Of a stretch of 64,000 bases of DNA, positions 56,090 to 64,000 are shown piece after piece (position 1 is the stretch's first letter; every line of letters starts with the position of its first letter). The notes under the pieces were generated by a model. The model worked only from the letters and a program-made list of their open reading frames with translations. It was not told the DNA's origin and did no database searches. A program made the position numbers and the translations under genes. Source of the stretch: Megaera_A sp965233855 (GTDB lineage Bacteria; Pseudomonadota; Alphaproteobacteria; Rickettsiales; Rickettsiaceae); contig OZ247586.1 in NCBI GenBank assembly GCA_965233855.1, forward strand, positions 558,001-622,000, in the 5' to 3' direction.

Positions 56090-56949
56090 GCATCGTCAAG
56101 TTAAGATGTCCTGAATGAAAGTAGTTGAGCCTAGGATTATAATGAATTATTCTAATTGAAACAATTAAAAGGAATAATTGAATGTTGATGAATATGCATA
56201 AAGCTCCAAAGAGACATCGTTTTCCGGTATCAATAATCAGCCATGTAGTTTGGCTATATCACCGTTTCAATCATAGCTATCGTGATATTCAGGAACAGAT
56301 GGCATATAGAGGTATTATATTGAGTCACGAGACGATAAGATCCTGGTGTTATAAGTTTGCATCTCACTTCAAGGAAGTAATCAAGAAACAAGAACGCAGG
56401 CCAAAGGACAAATGGCATTTGGATGAGATGACGATAAGAATTAATGGTGAATATTTCGTATTATGGAGAGCTGTTGATTCTGATGGTTATGAGCTAGATG
56501 TGTTTCTACAGAAACGTAAAAACAGGAAAGCAGCTATACGTTTTTTGACGCGTTTATTAGGAAGTTATCCAGCTCCAAGAGTGATAGTTACAGATAAACT
56601 CAGATCCTATATTAAACCGATACGCAGTATGTGTTCTGAGTCTGATCACCGTTCTCATAAAGGATTAAATAATAGAGTGGAAAATGCGCATCAACCCACT
56701 CGAAAAAAGGAAAAGATAACAATTAAATTCAAATCTCCTCAAGGAGTACAAAATACATTGTCATTAATGGGTAAGATTAGAAATATATTTGCTGTTGACG
56801 TTGGACGCTATACACAAAATGCCACTGACCAAAGATCTGCATTTAATTACGCTAAGGCAATTTGGGATGAAGCTACTCAAGGGCTTCTTGCTGCCTAAAA
56901 TCTAAGATTACCGCCTTTTTATACAATCGATTTGTTAACTTGACGATGC
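56090..56949 (+). mobile_element. IS6-family element type b, copy 2 (860 bp)
   Basis: Complete, with GCATCGTCAAGTTAA ends. It is inserted into, or joined to, a fragment of the same element on its left and abuts an RND pump remnant on its right. No 8-bp duplication is visible (CTTTGGTA and CCTTTCAA). Confidence 0.9.
56182..56898 (+). CDS. IS6-family transposase, type b
   Basis: 238 residues, identical to the protein at 48810-49526. The catalytic core (HLDEMTI, VTDKLRSY, NNRVENAHQPTR) is intact. Confidence 0.92.
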   Translation: MLMNMHKAPKRHRFPVSIISHVVWLYHRFNHSYRDIQEQMAYRGIILSHETIRSWCYKFASHFKEVIKKQERRPKDKWHLDEMTIRINGEYFVLWRAVDSDGYELDVFLQKRKNRKAAIRFLTRLLGSYPAPRVIVTDKLRSYIKPIRSMCSESDHRSHKGLNNRVENAHQPTRKKEKITIKFKSPQGVQNTLSLMGKIRNIFAVDVGRYTQNATDQRSAFNYAKAIWDEATQGLLAA

Positions 56950-56950
56950 C

Positions 56951-57055
56951 CTTTCAACTGGTATTGTTTTTGCTACTACTATTATATTAATTTTAGTTCC
57001 TTGTCTTGTGATTGTAGTTGAAGATTTAAAAAACTTATTTAGATTAAATTCCTAG
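56951..57055 (+). pseudogene. 3' end of an RND-type efflux pump gene, cut by IS6 type b
   Basis: From the IS edge the frame reads LSTGIVFATTIILILVPCLV, IVVEDLKNLF and stops at TAG 57053. The last transmembrane helix with LVPCL followed by VEDLK is typical of the C terminus of AcrB/HAE1-type RND transporters. Only about 34 residues remain. Confidence 0.65.
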
Positions 57056-57099
57056 ACAATGGTACATTAATAATTAAAACCTGATATCACTAAAGCGTT

Positions 57100-58311
57100 A
57101 TGTTAAAAAAGATAATATACTCACCCCTAGCTAGTTTAGTCTTAGCCGTTACAAGCGGCTCTTTTTTCCTGACGTTTATATCAGTTAAAATCAATATTAT
57201 TGATGGATCAGAAATAACATTAGGGTTAATACACTCAGCATTTTATGGTGGTATGTTAATTGGTGCATTGAAAAGTGAGGAGATTATAAATAGAGTAGGG
57301 CACATTAGGGCCTTTGCTTCATTTTCAAGCCTATTAACCTTTACAATTATTATTCAAGCTCTTTATCAAGTTCCTAAATTTTGGATTTTTTTAAGATTTT
57401 TTGCAGGATTTTCTACAGCTGCAGTATATGTAATCATAGAAAGTTGGCTTTTGGCACAATCTACTAAGAAAAATAAAGGTAAAATACTCTCAATTTACAT
57501 GTTATGTTTATATTCAGCTCAAACATTAGGACAATTCGGACTTGATATTATTGACCTTGATAGTATTCAGCCTTTTCTTTTAGCAGCGTCTGTAGCTAGT
57601 ATCTCAGTGATACCAGCTTCACTAACTTATATGAAAGCACCAGAAATAGAGCCGCTCCCAAAAATGGCAATAACAAAATATTTCCAAGCTTCTCCGCTTG
57701 GTTTTATTGGTTGCATGGTTTCTGGACTAATTCTTAGTAGTATATATGGCTTTTTGCCAAATTACGCATTAGACAATAAAATATCTGTCTCAATCCTAGT
57801 TGGTACTACTATTGCAGGAGGCTTTGTCTTGCAGTGGCCAATTGGCAAACTCTCGGATATGTTTGATAGAACAAAAATAATCATATTACTAACACTAATA
57901 ACGATCATAAGTTGCTTTATGTTAGTCATGATACCTATGCAAAATATTTTGATTTATATTATATCTTTCTTCTTTGGTGGTTTTTGTTTTACCTTATACC
58001 CAGTTTGTATTGCTCAAGTTTGTGATCATTTAGATAATAGTAATATAATCAATGTAACTGGTGTTCTTCTATTTTCATATGGTCTTGGAGCAGTAGTAGG
58101 ACCACCAATTCTTGCATTTTTAGTAAAAATATTTTCATCAACAGCTATTTTCTATTACATATCTTTTGTATCTTTTGCGCTATTTATATTTGGTCTATAT
58201 TCTTGGATAACAGTTAAACCAGTTGCAGAAGAAGATCAGGTGGATTTTGTTGCAGTTCCACGGGTTTCACCAGTTGCAAGTGCTTTGGACCCTCGTGCAG
58301 AAAATAATTAA
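57100..58311 (+). CDS. MFS transporter
   Basis: 403 residues with about 12 membrane segments. The MFS loop motif between helices 2 and 3 is degenerate (LKSEEIINRVGHIRAF), and the second-half equivalent is GKLSDMFDRTKII. VYVIIESWLLAQSTKKNKGK and the C-terminal half suggest the YcaD-like branch. The substrate is unknown. The C-terminal tail is soluble (about 30 residues). It is one of few intact cargo genes in the island. Confidence 0.85.
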   Translation: MLKKIIYSPLASLVLAVTSGSFFLTFISVKINIIDGSEITLGLIHSAFYGGMLIGALKSEEIINRVGHIRAFASFSSLLTFTIIIQALYQVPKFWIFLRFFAGFSTAAVYVIIESWLLAQSTKKNKGKILSIYMLCLYSAQTLGQFGLDIIDLDSIQPFLLAASVASISVIPASLTYMKAPEIEPLPKMAITKYFQASPLGFIGCMVSGLILSSIYGFLPNYALDNKISVSILVGTTIAGGFVLQWPIGKLSDMFDRTKIIILLTLITIISCFMLVMIPMQNILIYIISFFFGGFCFTLYPVCIAQVCDHLDNSNIINVTGVLLFSYGLGAVVGPPILAFLVKIFSSTAIFYYISFVSFALFIFGLYSWITVKPVAEEDQVDFVAVPRVSPVASALDPRAENN

Positions 58312-58426
58312 AGTATGTTTTTCTTATAAAATTTTCATTACAGTTTATATTGATACATATATATCTATAGATTAGTATATATTTGTAGATGCTAAATATA
58401 CGGATAAAAAAATTCAAATGTAGGAA

Positions 58427-58623
58427 ATGAAAAAAATTTTTAAAAGCTCATTGTCTCTGATTATTATTTGGGTTTTTTATAGTAATAATGCGTTTGCAAA
58501 TAACCAATGTATAAAGCTTAACAATATAAAAATAGATAGTACTAATAAATATATTGATAGAGAAGTTGATAAAATATCTCAAGAATATTTAAAAAAATGT
58601 GTCACCATTGAAGATATAAAAAT
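58427..58623 (+). pseudogene. 5' end of a POTRA-domain outer-membrane transporter gene (ShlB/FhaC-like), cut by IS6 copy C
   Basis: The start MKKIFKSSLSLIIIWVFYSNNAFA is a good signal peptide. The next 40 residues, CIKLNNIKIDSTNKYIDREV and YLKKCVTIEDIK, look like the start of a POTRA domain of the two-partner secretion type (conserved paired Cys, I-x-I-x-x, C-x-x-x-E/D-I). Coding ends at the IS border. No continuation is found within the window. Confidence 0.55.
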
Positions 58624-59458
58624 GGTTCTGTCGCATGTGTTAGCATCTAATCTTAAAAATTATAATTCTCAGATTTCAGGCGTTATGAAGCCATGAGGGT
58701 TTGAAAATTCTCAAAAGCATAAAGGTAAGAATCAGCTCCAATAATTTGGCCTTTCTGAATCATTCTAATATTTTCTATTCCTGTAATAGTGATTTTTGCA
58801 GATTGGAAGTTTTTAAACCCCAGCATAGGCTTTGTTCGCTTCTTAATAAATCTATGATCTTGTTCCATAATATTATTGAAATATTTGTTTTGAATAATCT
58901 CTATTTTCTCATTTTCTAATAGATTATCATTTGCACTATTAAGAGCTGATTTATTACTTCCGCTTTTATCAATATTCACCTTATCAGGAATATCATTATT
59001 TTTAAACGCTTTACGGAAGAACGCCTTAGCAGACGCTTTATCCCTGCGCTTCCTCAGCAAAAACTCTATAGTATTACCCAAAGAATCTACAGCACGATAG
59101 AGATAAATCCAGCGACCATCCAGCTTGATATAGGTTTCATCCATACGCCAACTTGAACCAACTGCTTTCTTTCTTTTTCTAACTTGCTTATCTATCAACG
59201 GAACAAATCTTTTAATCCATCTTTGTAGAGTACTATGATCTATTACTGCGCCTCTGATATGAGCTAGCTCCTCAAGATCTCGATAGCTCAAGGAAAATCT
59301 ACATTTCATATAAACAAACAGCATTATTATTTCCGGCGAGGAACAAAAACCTTTGAAATATTTTGTTAATTTAGGGGAAATAGCATATCTCATGTAAAGC
59401 CTTTTTTATTTTCAGTATATTCTCTTTGATTGACTTTCACAACACATGCGACAGAACC
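58624..59458 (-). mobile_element. IS6-family element type a, copy C (835 bp)
   Basis: Same ends and size as copies A, B and D. It closes the accessory island next to erpA. Flanks ATAAAAAT and CTAATTCT do not match. Confidence 0.9.
58683..59393 (-). CDS. IS6-family transposase, type a
   Basis: 236 residues, identical to copies A and D; intact D-D-E motifs (WRMDETYIK, NIDKSGSN, NIMEQDHRF). Confidence 0.92.
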   Translation of the reverse strand: MRYAISPKLTKYFKGFCSSPEIIMLFVYMKCRFSLSYRDLEELAHIRGAVIDHSTLQRWIKRFVPLIDKQVRKRKKAVGSSWRMDETYIKLDGRWIYLYRAVDSLGNTIEFLLRKRRDKASAKAFFRKAFKNNDIPDKVNIDKSGSNKSALNSANDNLLENEKIEIIQNKYFNNIMEQDHRFIKKRTKPMLGFKNFQSAKITITGIENIRMIQKGQIIGADSYLYAFENFQTLMAS

Positions 59459-59489
59459 CTAATTCTAGTCCGGTTATCTTGGAACCAGG

Positions 59490-59816
59490 CTATAAGGCAA
59501 AAGAATTACCGCAGCCGCATTTAGCGCTGGCGTTTGGGTTTTTGATTTGAAAGAAGTTACTTCCTAGTTCTTGTACAAATTCAATTATGCAGCCATCTAA
59601 AAATTGTTGAGAAAGTGGATCAATAGCAACTTTAGTTCCATTGCTTTCTAAAATAAAGTCGTCATTGTTAATTTTGTCAATTAAAGCGTATTGATACATG
59701 AAGCCAGAGCAACCGCCTCCATCAACTGAAACCCTTAGAGCTATCATATTTTTACTATCTTTCTTAATGAGTTCTTTAACTCTATTAGAAGCGGCTTCTG
59801 TAATTTCTATATTCAT
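59490..59816 (-). CDS. erpA: iron-sulphur cluster insertion protein (ErpA/IscA, HesB type)
   Basis: A-type carrier that delivers iron-sulphur clusters to target proteins. 108 residues. The three conserved cysteines are Cys36 (GGGCSGF), Cys100 and Cys102 (KCGCGNSF). ITEAAxxRVKELI at the start is typical. It is divergent from dgt. Confidence 0.95.
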   Translation of the reverse strand: MNIEITEAASNRVKELIKKDSKNMIALRVSVDGGGCSGFMYQYALIDKINNDDFILESNGTKVAIDPLSQQFLDGCIIEFVQELGSNFFQIKNPNASAKCGCGNSFAL

Positions 59817-59842
59817 TCTAGTGGCTTATTTAGAGAAACTAA

Positions 59843-59871
59843 TTGAAATGGTTTGTATATATCAATATATT
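59843..59871 (+). promoter_or_regulatory. probable promoter for dgt-argS
   Basis: TTGAAA (59843-59848), 17-nt spacer, TATATT (59866-59871), 30 nt before the dgt ATG. Confidence 0.5.
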
Positions 59872-59901
59872 GATTATTAACAAATTTTTCAAGAGATTAA
59901 T

Positions 59902-61062
59902 ATGCTAAAGAGCTATGCTTGCCTTCCGGAAAATAGTAAAGGGAGGATACATCCTGAAAAGCCTACACCATATAGAAATGAATTTGAACGTGATAGGGAT
60001 CGCATTATTCATGCAAATGCATTTAAGAGATTGCAATATAAAACTCAAGTATTTGTAAATCATGAAGGCGATCATTATCGCAATCGTATGACGCATTCAA
60101 TGGAAGTATCTTCTATTGCAAGATCATTGTCTAAAGCGTTGGGATTGTGTGAAGATTTAGCAGAAGGTGTCGCGCTTGCTCATGATCTTGGTCATACACC
60201 ATTTGGTCATGCGGGCGAAGATGTATTAAATGAATGTATGAAGGATTATGGAGGTTTTTCTCATAACGCACATGCATTTAAGATTTTGACTAGTATTGAA
60301 CAAAAATATGCCGCATATGATGGCTTAAATTTAACCTGGGAAGTATTAGAAGGCATTGTTAAACATAATGGCCCTGTTGAAAAATGTGAAGCTTATTCGT
60401 ATATATTTAAGTATGATGCAGAGCATAGTTTGGATCTTGGTAAACGTTCATCAGCAGAATCTCAAGTTGCAGCTTTGTCAGATGATATTGCCTATATTTG
60501 TCATGATCTAGAGGATAGTATAAAAGCAGAAATAGTTACATATCGTGATCTTGAAGAGATAGAGTTTGTAGATAAATATATTCATGATGTAAGAAGTACG
60601 TTTAAAGATATTACTGGTGATCGATTGATTTATGAAGTAGGTAGGAAGTTAACTCATCATTTAATTGAGAGTTTACTTTTTCAAACTCAAAAAAATATTA
60701 AAGAACACAATATCAAAAGTGAGCAAGACATTAGAGATCTTGGTTCTCAATTAGTAGAATTCACAGAAACAACTTTTAATGAAGTAAAATTAATAAAAGA
60801 CTTTTTAATGAGAAAGGTGTATAAGCACCATCGTGTTGCATCTGTAACCTTGCAAAGTAAAAATGTAATTAGAGATTTGTTTAAGCTATATGTTGATAAT
60901 ATTGATTTATTACCGTTTAGTTGGAGAAATATGATTACGGAATCTGGCGAGGATGCAAAGATGTCCATAATTGCGGATTATATTGCTGGAATGACTGATC
61001 GTTTTGCGATTAAGCAATATCAATCCTTTTATAATTTAAATTTTGCGAATATTGATTTATGA
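59902..61062 (+). CDS. dgt: deoxyguanosinetriphosphate triphosphohydrolase-like protein
   Basis: HD-domain phosphohydrolase hydrolysing dGTP or other dNTPs. 386 residues. Metal ligands: His65 (MTHSMEVS), His94-Asp95 (LAHDLGHTPFGHAG) and a later Asp in ALSDDIAYICHDLED. The DRDRIIHANAFKRLQYKTQV start is typical of the short bacterial type. The stop overlaps the argS start by 4 nt (ATGA). Confidence 0.95.
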   Translation: MLKSYACLPENSKGRIHPEKPTPYRNEFERDRDRIIHANAFKRLQYKTQVFVNHEGDHYRNRMTHSMEVSSIARSLSKALGLCEDLAEGVALAHDLGHTPFGHAGEDVLNECMKDYGGFSHNAHAFKILTSIEQKYAAYDGLNLTWEVLEGIVKHNGPVEKCEAYSYIFKYDAEHSLDLGKRSSAESQVAALSDDIAYICHDLEDSIKAEIVTYRDLEEIEFVDKYIHDVRSTFKDITGDRLIYEVGRKLTHHLIESLLFQTQKNIKEHNIKSEQDIRDLGSQLVEFTETTFNEVKLIKDFLMRKVYKHHRVASVTLQSKNVIRDLFKLYVDNIDLLPFSWRNMITESGEDAKMSIIADYIAGMTDRFAIKQYQSFYNLNFANIDL

Positions 61063-62792
61063 ATATTTTTAAAGAAATTGGAAGTGACCTAAAAAGAATA
61101 GGTTCAGAGATATGTAAGGATGAAACTATTTGGTCGCAATCAACTATTGAAGCGCCAAAAGATCCACTAAATGGTGATATTTCAACTAATATTGCGATGA
61201 TTATTGCTTCAAAAGAGGGGGGTAATCCAAGAGAAATTGCTTTAAAGTTTAAGGATCTTTTGTCTGATATTCCATATATTGCACATATTGAAGTAGCGGG
61301 CCCTGGATTTATTAATTTTACTATTAAGGCAGAAAAATGGCATAGCTGTATCCAGAGTATCCTAAATGATGATATTGATTTTTGGGAAATTAATGTTGGA
61401 AAGGGAGAGAGAGTAAATATTGAATATGTTTCAGCTAACCCAACAGGGCCTATGCATATTGGGCATGCAAGAGGAGCAGTTTATGGTGATGTGCTTGCAA
61501 ATATTTTAATAAAATGTGGATATGACGTTACAAAGGAATATTATATCAACGATGCTGGCTCGCAGATAGATACATTGATTGAGAGTTCTATTTTGCGTTA
61601 TGAAGAAGCTTATAGTGGAAAATCTGTTGAGATACCAGAAGGGTTATATCCTGGAGACTATTTAAAGGATGTTGGTCAGAAATTAGCGGAGAAGTATCAA
61701 GATAAGTTGCTAGATATGGATCAAGCTTCAATGAAGAATGAAGTGAGGGGTTTTGTTGTCAGTGAGATGATGAATTTAATCAAATCTGATCTTGCTGAAT
61801 TGGGAGTTAATCATGATGTTTTCTTTTCTGAGCAATCTCTGCATGATGGAAATAAAATAAATAATGCGGTTGAAATTCTTACAAAACAGAATCTTATTTA
61901 TAAAGGGGTATTACCACCACCTAAAGGTAAGATTGATGAAAAATGGGAAGAAAAAGAGCAGATGCTGTTTAAATCCTCAGATTTTGGTGACGAACAAGAT
62001 AGGCCAGTGCAAAAAAGTAATGGTGATTGGTCATATTTAGCTGCTGATTTTGCCTATGCTAAGGACAAAATTGACAGAGGTTTTAATAGACTAATATACA
62101 TATTAGGTGCCGACCATAGCGGTTATATTAAAAGAATTAAAGCTGTTATAAACGCTCTTAGTGATGATAAGGTGGCTAGTGATATTCGTACAAGTCAGCT
62201 TGTGAATTTTATTAAAGAAGGTCAGCCTATTAAAATGTCTAAACGAAGTGGAAATTTCATGATTGTTCATGATGTGGTATCAGAAGTCGGTAAAGATATT
62301 ATTCGTTTTATTATGCTTACAAGACGTAATGATATATCACTTGATTTTGACTTTGATAAGGTAAAAGAGCAATCAAAGGATAATCCAGTATTTTATGTGC
62401 AATATGCGCATGTGAGAACAAAATCTATTATTGCTAAATCTATTGAGACGATTCCTGAAGCTTATGCAAAATTTGAAGCAAATGATTTTGATTTATCGTT
62501 GCTTGATACAGAAGAGGAGATTCAATTAATTAAACTATTAGCTTCTTGGCCAAAAGTACTAGCAACATCTGCTATGCATAGAGAACCACAAAGAGTTGCA
62601 TATTTTTTAATTGATGTAGCTTCTAGATTCCATTCAATTTGGAATTTGGGAAAGGAAAATAAAGATTATAGATTTAATATTGAAGATGATATTGACCTTA
62701 CTGCTGCAAGATTAGCTTTAGCGGAAAGTATCCGCAAAATTATAGCAGGTGGTTTTGAAGTTATTGGTGTTACACCTATGGATAAAATGTAG
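61059..62792 (+). CDS. argS: arginyl-tRNA synthetase
   Basis: Class I synthetase charging tRNA-Arg. 577 residues. HIGH at 133-136 in GPMHIGHARGAVYGD; the KMSKS-equivalent appears as IKMSKRSGNF. The N-terminal tRNA-binding domain and the C-terminal anticodon domain (YAHVRTKSI ... PQRVAYFLIDVASRFHSIWN) are present. It is translationally coupled to dgt, as in Rickettsia. Confidence 0.97.
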   Translation: MNIFKEIGSDLKRIGSEICKDETIWSQSTIEAPKDPLNGDISTNIAMIIASKEGGNPREIALKFKDLLSDIPYIAHIEVAGPGFINFTIKAEKWHSCIQSILNDDIDFWEINVGKGERVNIEYVSANPTGPMHIGHARGAVYGDVLANILIKCGYDVTKEYYINDAGSQIDTLIESSILRYEEAYSGKSVEIPEGLYPGDYLKDVGQKLAEKYQDKLLDMDQASMKNEVRGFVVSEMMNLIKSDLAELGVNHDVFFSEQSLHDGNKINNAVEILTKQNLIYKGVLPPPKGKIDEKWEEKEQMLFKSSDFGDEQDRPVQKSNGDWSYLAADFAYAKDKIDRGFNRLIYILGADHSGYIKRIKAVINALSDDKVASDIRTSQLVNFIKEGQPIKMSKRSGNFMIVHDVVSEVGKDIIRFIMLTRRNDISLDFDFDKVKEQSKDNPVFYVQYAHVRTKSIIAKSIETIPEAYAKFEANDFDLSLLDTEEEIQLIKLLASWPKVLATSAMHREPQRVAYFLIDVASRFHSIWNLGKENKDYRFNIEDDIDLTAARLALAESIRKIIAGGFEVIGVTPMDKM

Positions 62793-62801
62793 TTTGGAGC
62801 A

Positions 62802-62883
62802 ATGTTGATAAGGTCTGTATATGGTAATGATATAAAAAATTATATTAATGACCTAGCAGTTTTGCGCATTGGGGTTTTTAAAG
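62802..62883 (+). pseudogene. GNAT acetyltransferase, 5' fragment
   Basis: MLIRSVYGNDIKNYINDLAV then LRIGVFK up to the IS border. The LAxLRIxVF run is the usual N terminus of a GNAT family. GGAG lies 5 nt before ATG 62802. The matching C-terminal piece is on the other side of IS copy D. Confidence 0.65.
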
Positions 62884-63718
62884 GGTTCTGTCGCATGTGT
62901 TGTGAAAGTCAATCAAAGAGAATATACTGAAAATAAAAAAGGCTTTACATGAGATATGCTATTTCCCCTAAATTAACAAAATATTTCAAAGGTTTTTGTT
63001 CCTCGCCGGAAATAATAATGCTGTTTGTTTATATGAAATGTAGATTTTCCTTGAGCTATCGAGATCTTGAGGAGCTAGCTCATATCAGAGGCGCAGTAAT
63101 AGATCATAGTACTCTACAAAGATGGATTAAAAGATTTGTTCCGTTGATAGATAAGCAAGTTAGAAAAAGAAAGAAAGCAGTTGGTTCAAGTTGGCGTATG
63201 GATGAAACCTATATCAAGCTGGATGGTCGCTGGATTTATCTCTATCGTGCTGTAGATTCTTTGGGTAATACTATAGAGTTTTTGCTGAGGAAGCGCAGGG
63301 ATAAAGCGTCTGCTAAGGCGTTCTTCCGTAAAGCGTTTAAAAATAATGATATTCCTGATAAGGTGAATATTGATAAAAGCGGAAGTAATAAATCAGCTCT
63401 TAATAGTGCAAATGATAATCTATTAGAAAATGAGAAAATAGAGATTATTCAAAACAAATATTTCAATAATATTATGGAACAAGATCATAGATTTATTAAG
63501 AAGCGAACAAAGCCTATGCTGGGGTTTAAAAACTTCCAATCTGCAAAAATCACTATTACAGGAATAGAAAATATTAGAATGATTCAGAAAGGCCAAATTA
63601 TTGGAGCTGATTCTTACCTTTATGCTTTTGAGAATTTTCAAACCCTCATGGCTTCATAACGCCTGAAATCTGAGAATTATAATTTTTAAGATTAGATGCT
63701 AACACATGCGACAGAACC
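62884..63718 (+). mobile_element. IS6-family element type a, copy D (835 bp)
   Basis: Same ends and length as copies A-C. It lies inside a GNAT gene. Flanks TTTTAAAG and AAAAATAT do not match, and the middle of the target gene is missing. Confidence 0.9.
62949..63659 (+). CDS. IS6-family transposase, type a
   Basis: 236 residues, intact and identical in protein to copies A and C; WRMDETYIK, NIDKSGSN and NIMEQDHRF are all present. Confidence 0.92.
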   Translation: MRYAISPKLTKYFKGFCSSPEIIMLFVYMKCRFSLSYRDLEELAHIRGAVIDHSTLQRWIKRFVPLIDKQVRKRKKAVGSSWRMDETYIKLDGRWIYLYRAVDSLGNTIEFLLRKRRDKASAKAFFRKAFKNNDIPDKVNIDKSGSNKSALNSANDNLLENEKIEIIQNKYFNNIMEQDHRFIKKRTKPMLGFKNFQSAKITITGIENIRMIQKGQIIGADSYLYAFENFQTLMAS

Positions 63719-63943
63719 AAAAATATTGGTAACAAATTTTTTCAAAGAAGAGAGGAGTTTGCAAAGAGTCTAGGATATAATAACTCAGTATTTTGCTCTG
63801 TCAATCGAGGTAAAAATCATCCATTAAAACCAGATAATTATAGGGAATTAGATGGTTGGTGGATAAGACTAGGTTATAAGCATTATTCAGATCTTGTGTG
63901 TAAATTTAGTTGGAAAGAGGTTGGTAAAAAAAAGAAGTTTTGA
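63719..63943 (+). pseudogene. GNAT acetyltransferase, 3' fragment
   Basis: Open from the IS border: IGNKFFQRREEFAKSLGYN, then FCSVNRGKNHPLKPDNYREL, LDGWWIRLGY, FSWKEVGK and TGA at 63941. The I/G-G-x-x-F-F-x-x-R-E-x-x-A and HPLKPxxYRxLDxxW stretches are found at the C terminus of one GNAT family. About 100 residues between this piece and the N-terminal piece are missing. The remaining 57 nt to the window end hold nothing I can support. Confidence 0.65.
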
Positions 63944-64000
63944 ATTCTCTAACTTTTTGGCAAAAGAGTTTTGATTAAATTAAGGTGTAAAAGTGAAAAG

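Noticed and set aside
63944..64000. Possible terminator or gene start after the GNAT fragment
   Set aside because: The repeat AACTTTTTGG/CAAAAGAGTT is imperfect with no loop, and the GTG near 63991 has only a few codons before the window ends.

Overview
The window looks like a piece of chromosome from an obligate intracellular alphaproteobacterium of the Rickettsiales, most like the Rickettsiaceae. The DNA is strongly AT-rich. It carries an rvhB3-rvhB4-rvhB6 block with five tandem VirB6-like genes, a layout characteristic of rickettsial type IV secretion, and an ATP/ADP translocase of the energy-parasite type. It also has pyruvate phosphate dikinase, erpA-dgt-argS, several decaying genes and very many insertion sequences. 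The genus cannot be fixed by eye; a heavily IS-loaded lineage such as the Megaira, Tisiphia or Orientia groups would fit as well as Rickettsia itself.

Layout. 1-6.4 kb: an IS6-like remnant split by an IS982 element, a tRNA-Pro gene, two related tiny acidic ORFs around an ankyrin-like gene, trmD-rplS with a terminator, a second IS982 copy in inverse orientation, and a frameshifted pseudogene. 6.5-24.5 kb: the type IV secretion operon rvhB3, rvhB4a, rvhB6a-e, with genes touching or overlapping; several VirB6 proteins end in long low-complexity tails. 24.6-25.4 kb: a Sel1-like protein ending in a CaaX-type box. 26.6-30.1 kb: a three-domain LplT-PlsC-acyl ligase (aas). 30.1-31.4 kb: a decayed gene. 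31.5-36.6 kb: a minus-strand cluster nth, esterase, glyA, nrdR, ptrB. 36.8-46.4 kb: a plus-strand series grxD, ABC ATPase, ygfZ, FlbD-like regulator, tlc, GST-like gene, ppdK, prfA.

46.6-59.5 kb is an accessory island between prfA and erpA. It is built from two kinds of IS6-family element (835 bp and 860 bp), pieces of a group II intron, remnants of other transposases, and a few intact cargo genes: a Fic protein with a palindrome at its promoter, a TPR/ankyrin protein followed by a deaminase resembling the Orientia OTT_1508 family, and an MFS transporter. Ends of other genes (RND pump, POTRA protein, unknown proteins) are cut off exactly at IS borders. 59.5-64 kb returns to core genes erpA, dgt and argS, then a GNAT acetyltransferase gene broken by another IS6 copy with its middle missing.

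How the genes fit together: the rvh operon builds the inner-membrane channel and an ATPase of the secretion machine. The Sel1/CaaX protein, the deaminase and possibly Fic are plausible host-directed or competitor-directed effectors. Tlc imports host ATP, Aas recycles or activates host fatty acids, and PpdK links pyruvate and PEP. These fit a nutrient-importing intracellular life style. All functional calls are from reading motifs; no database search was run.
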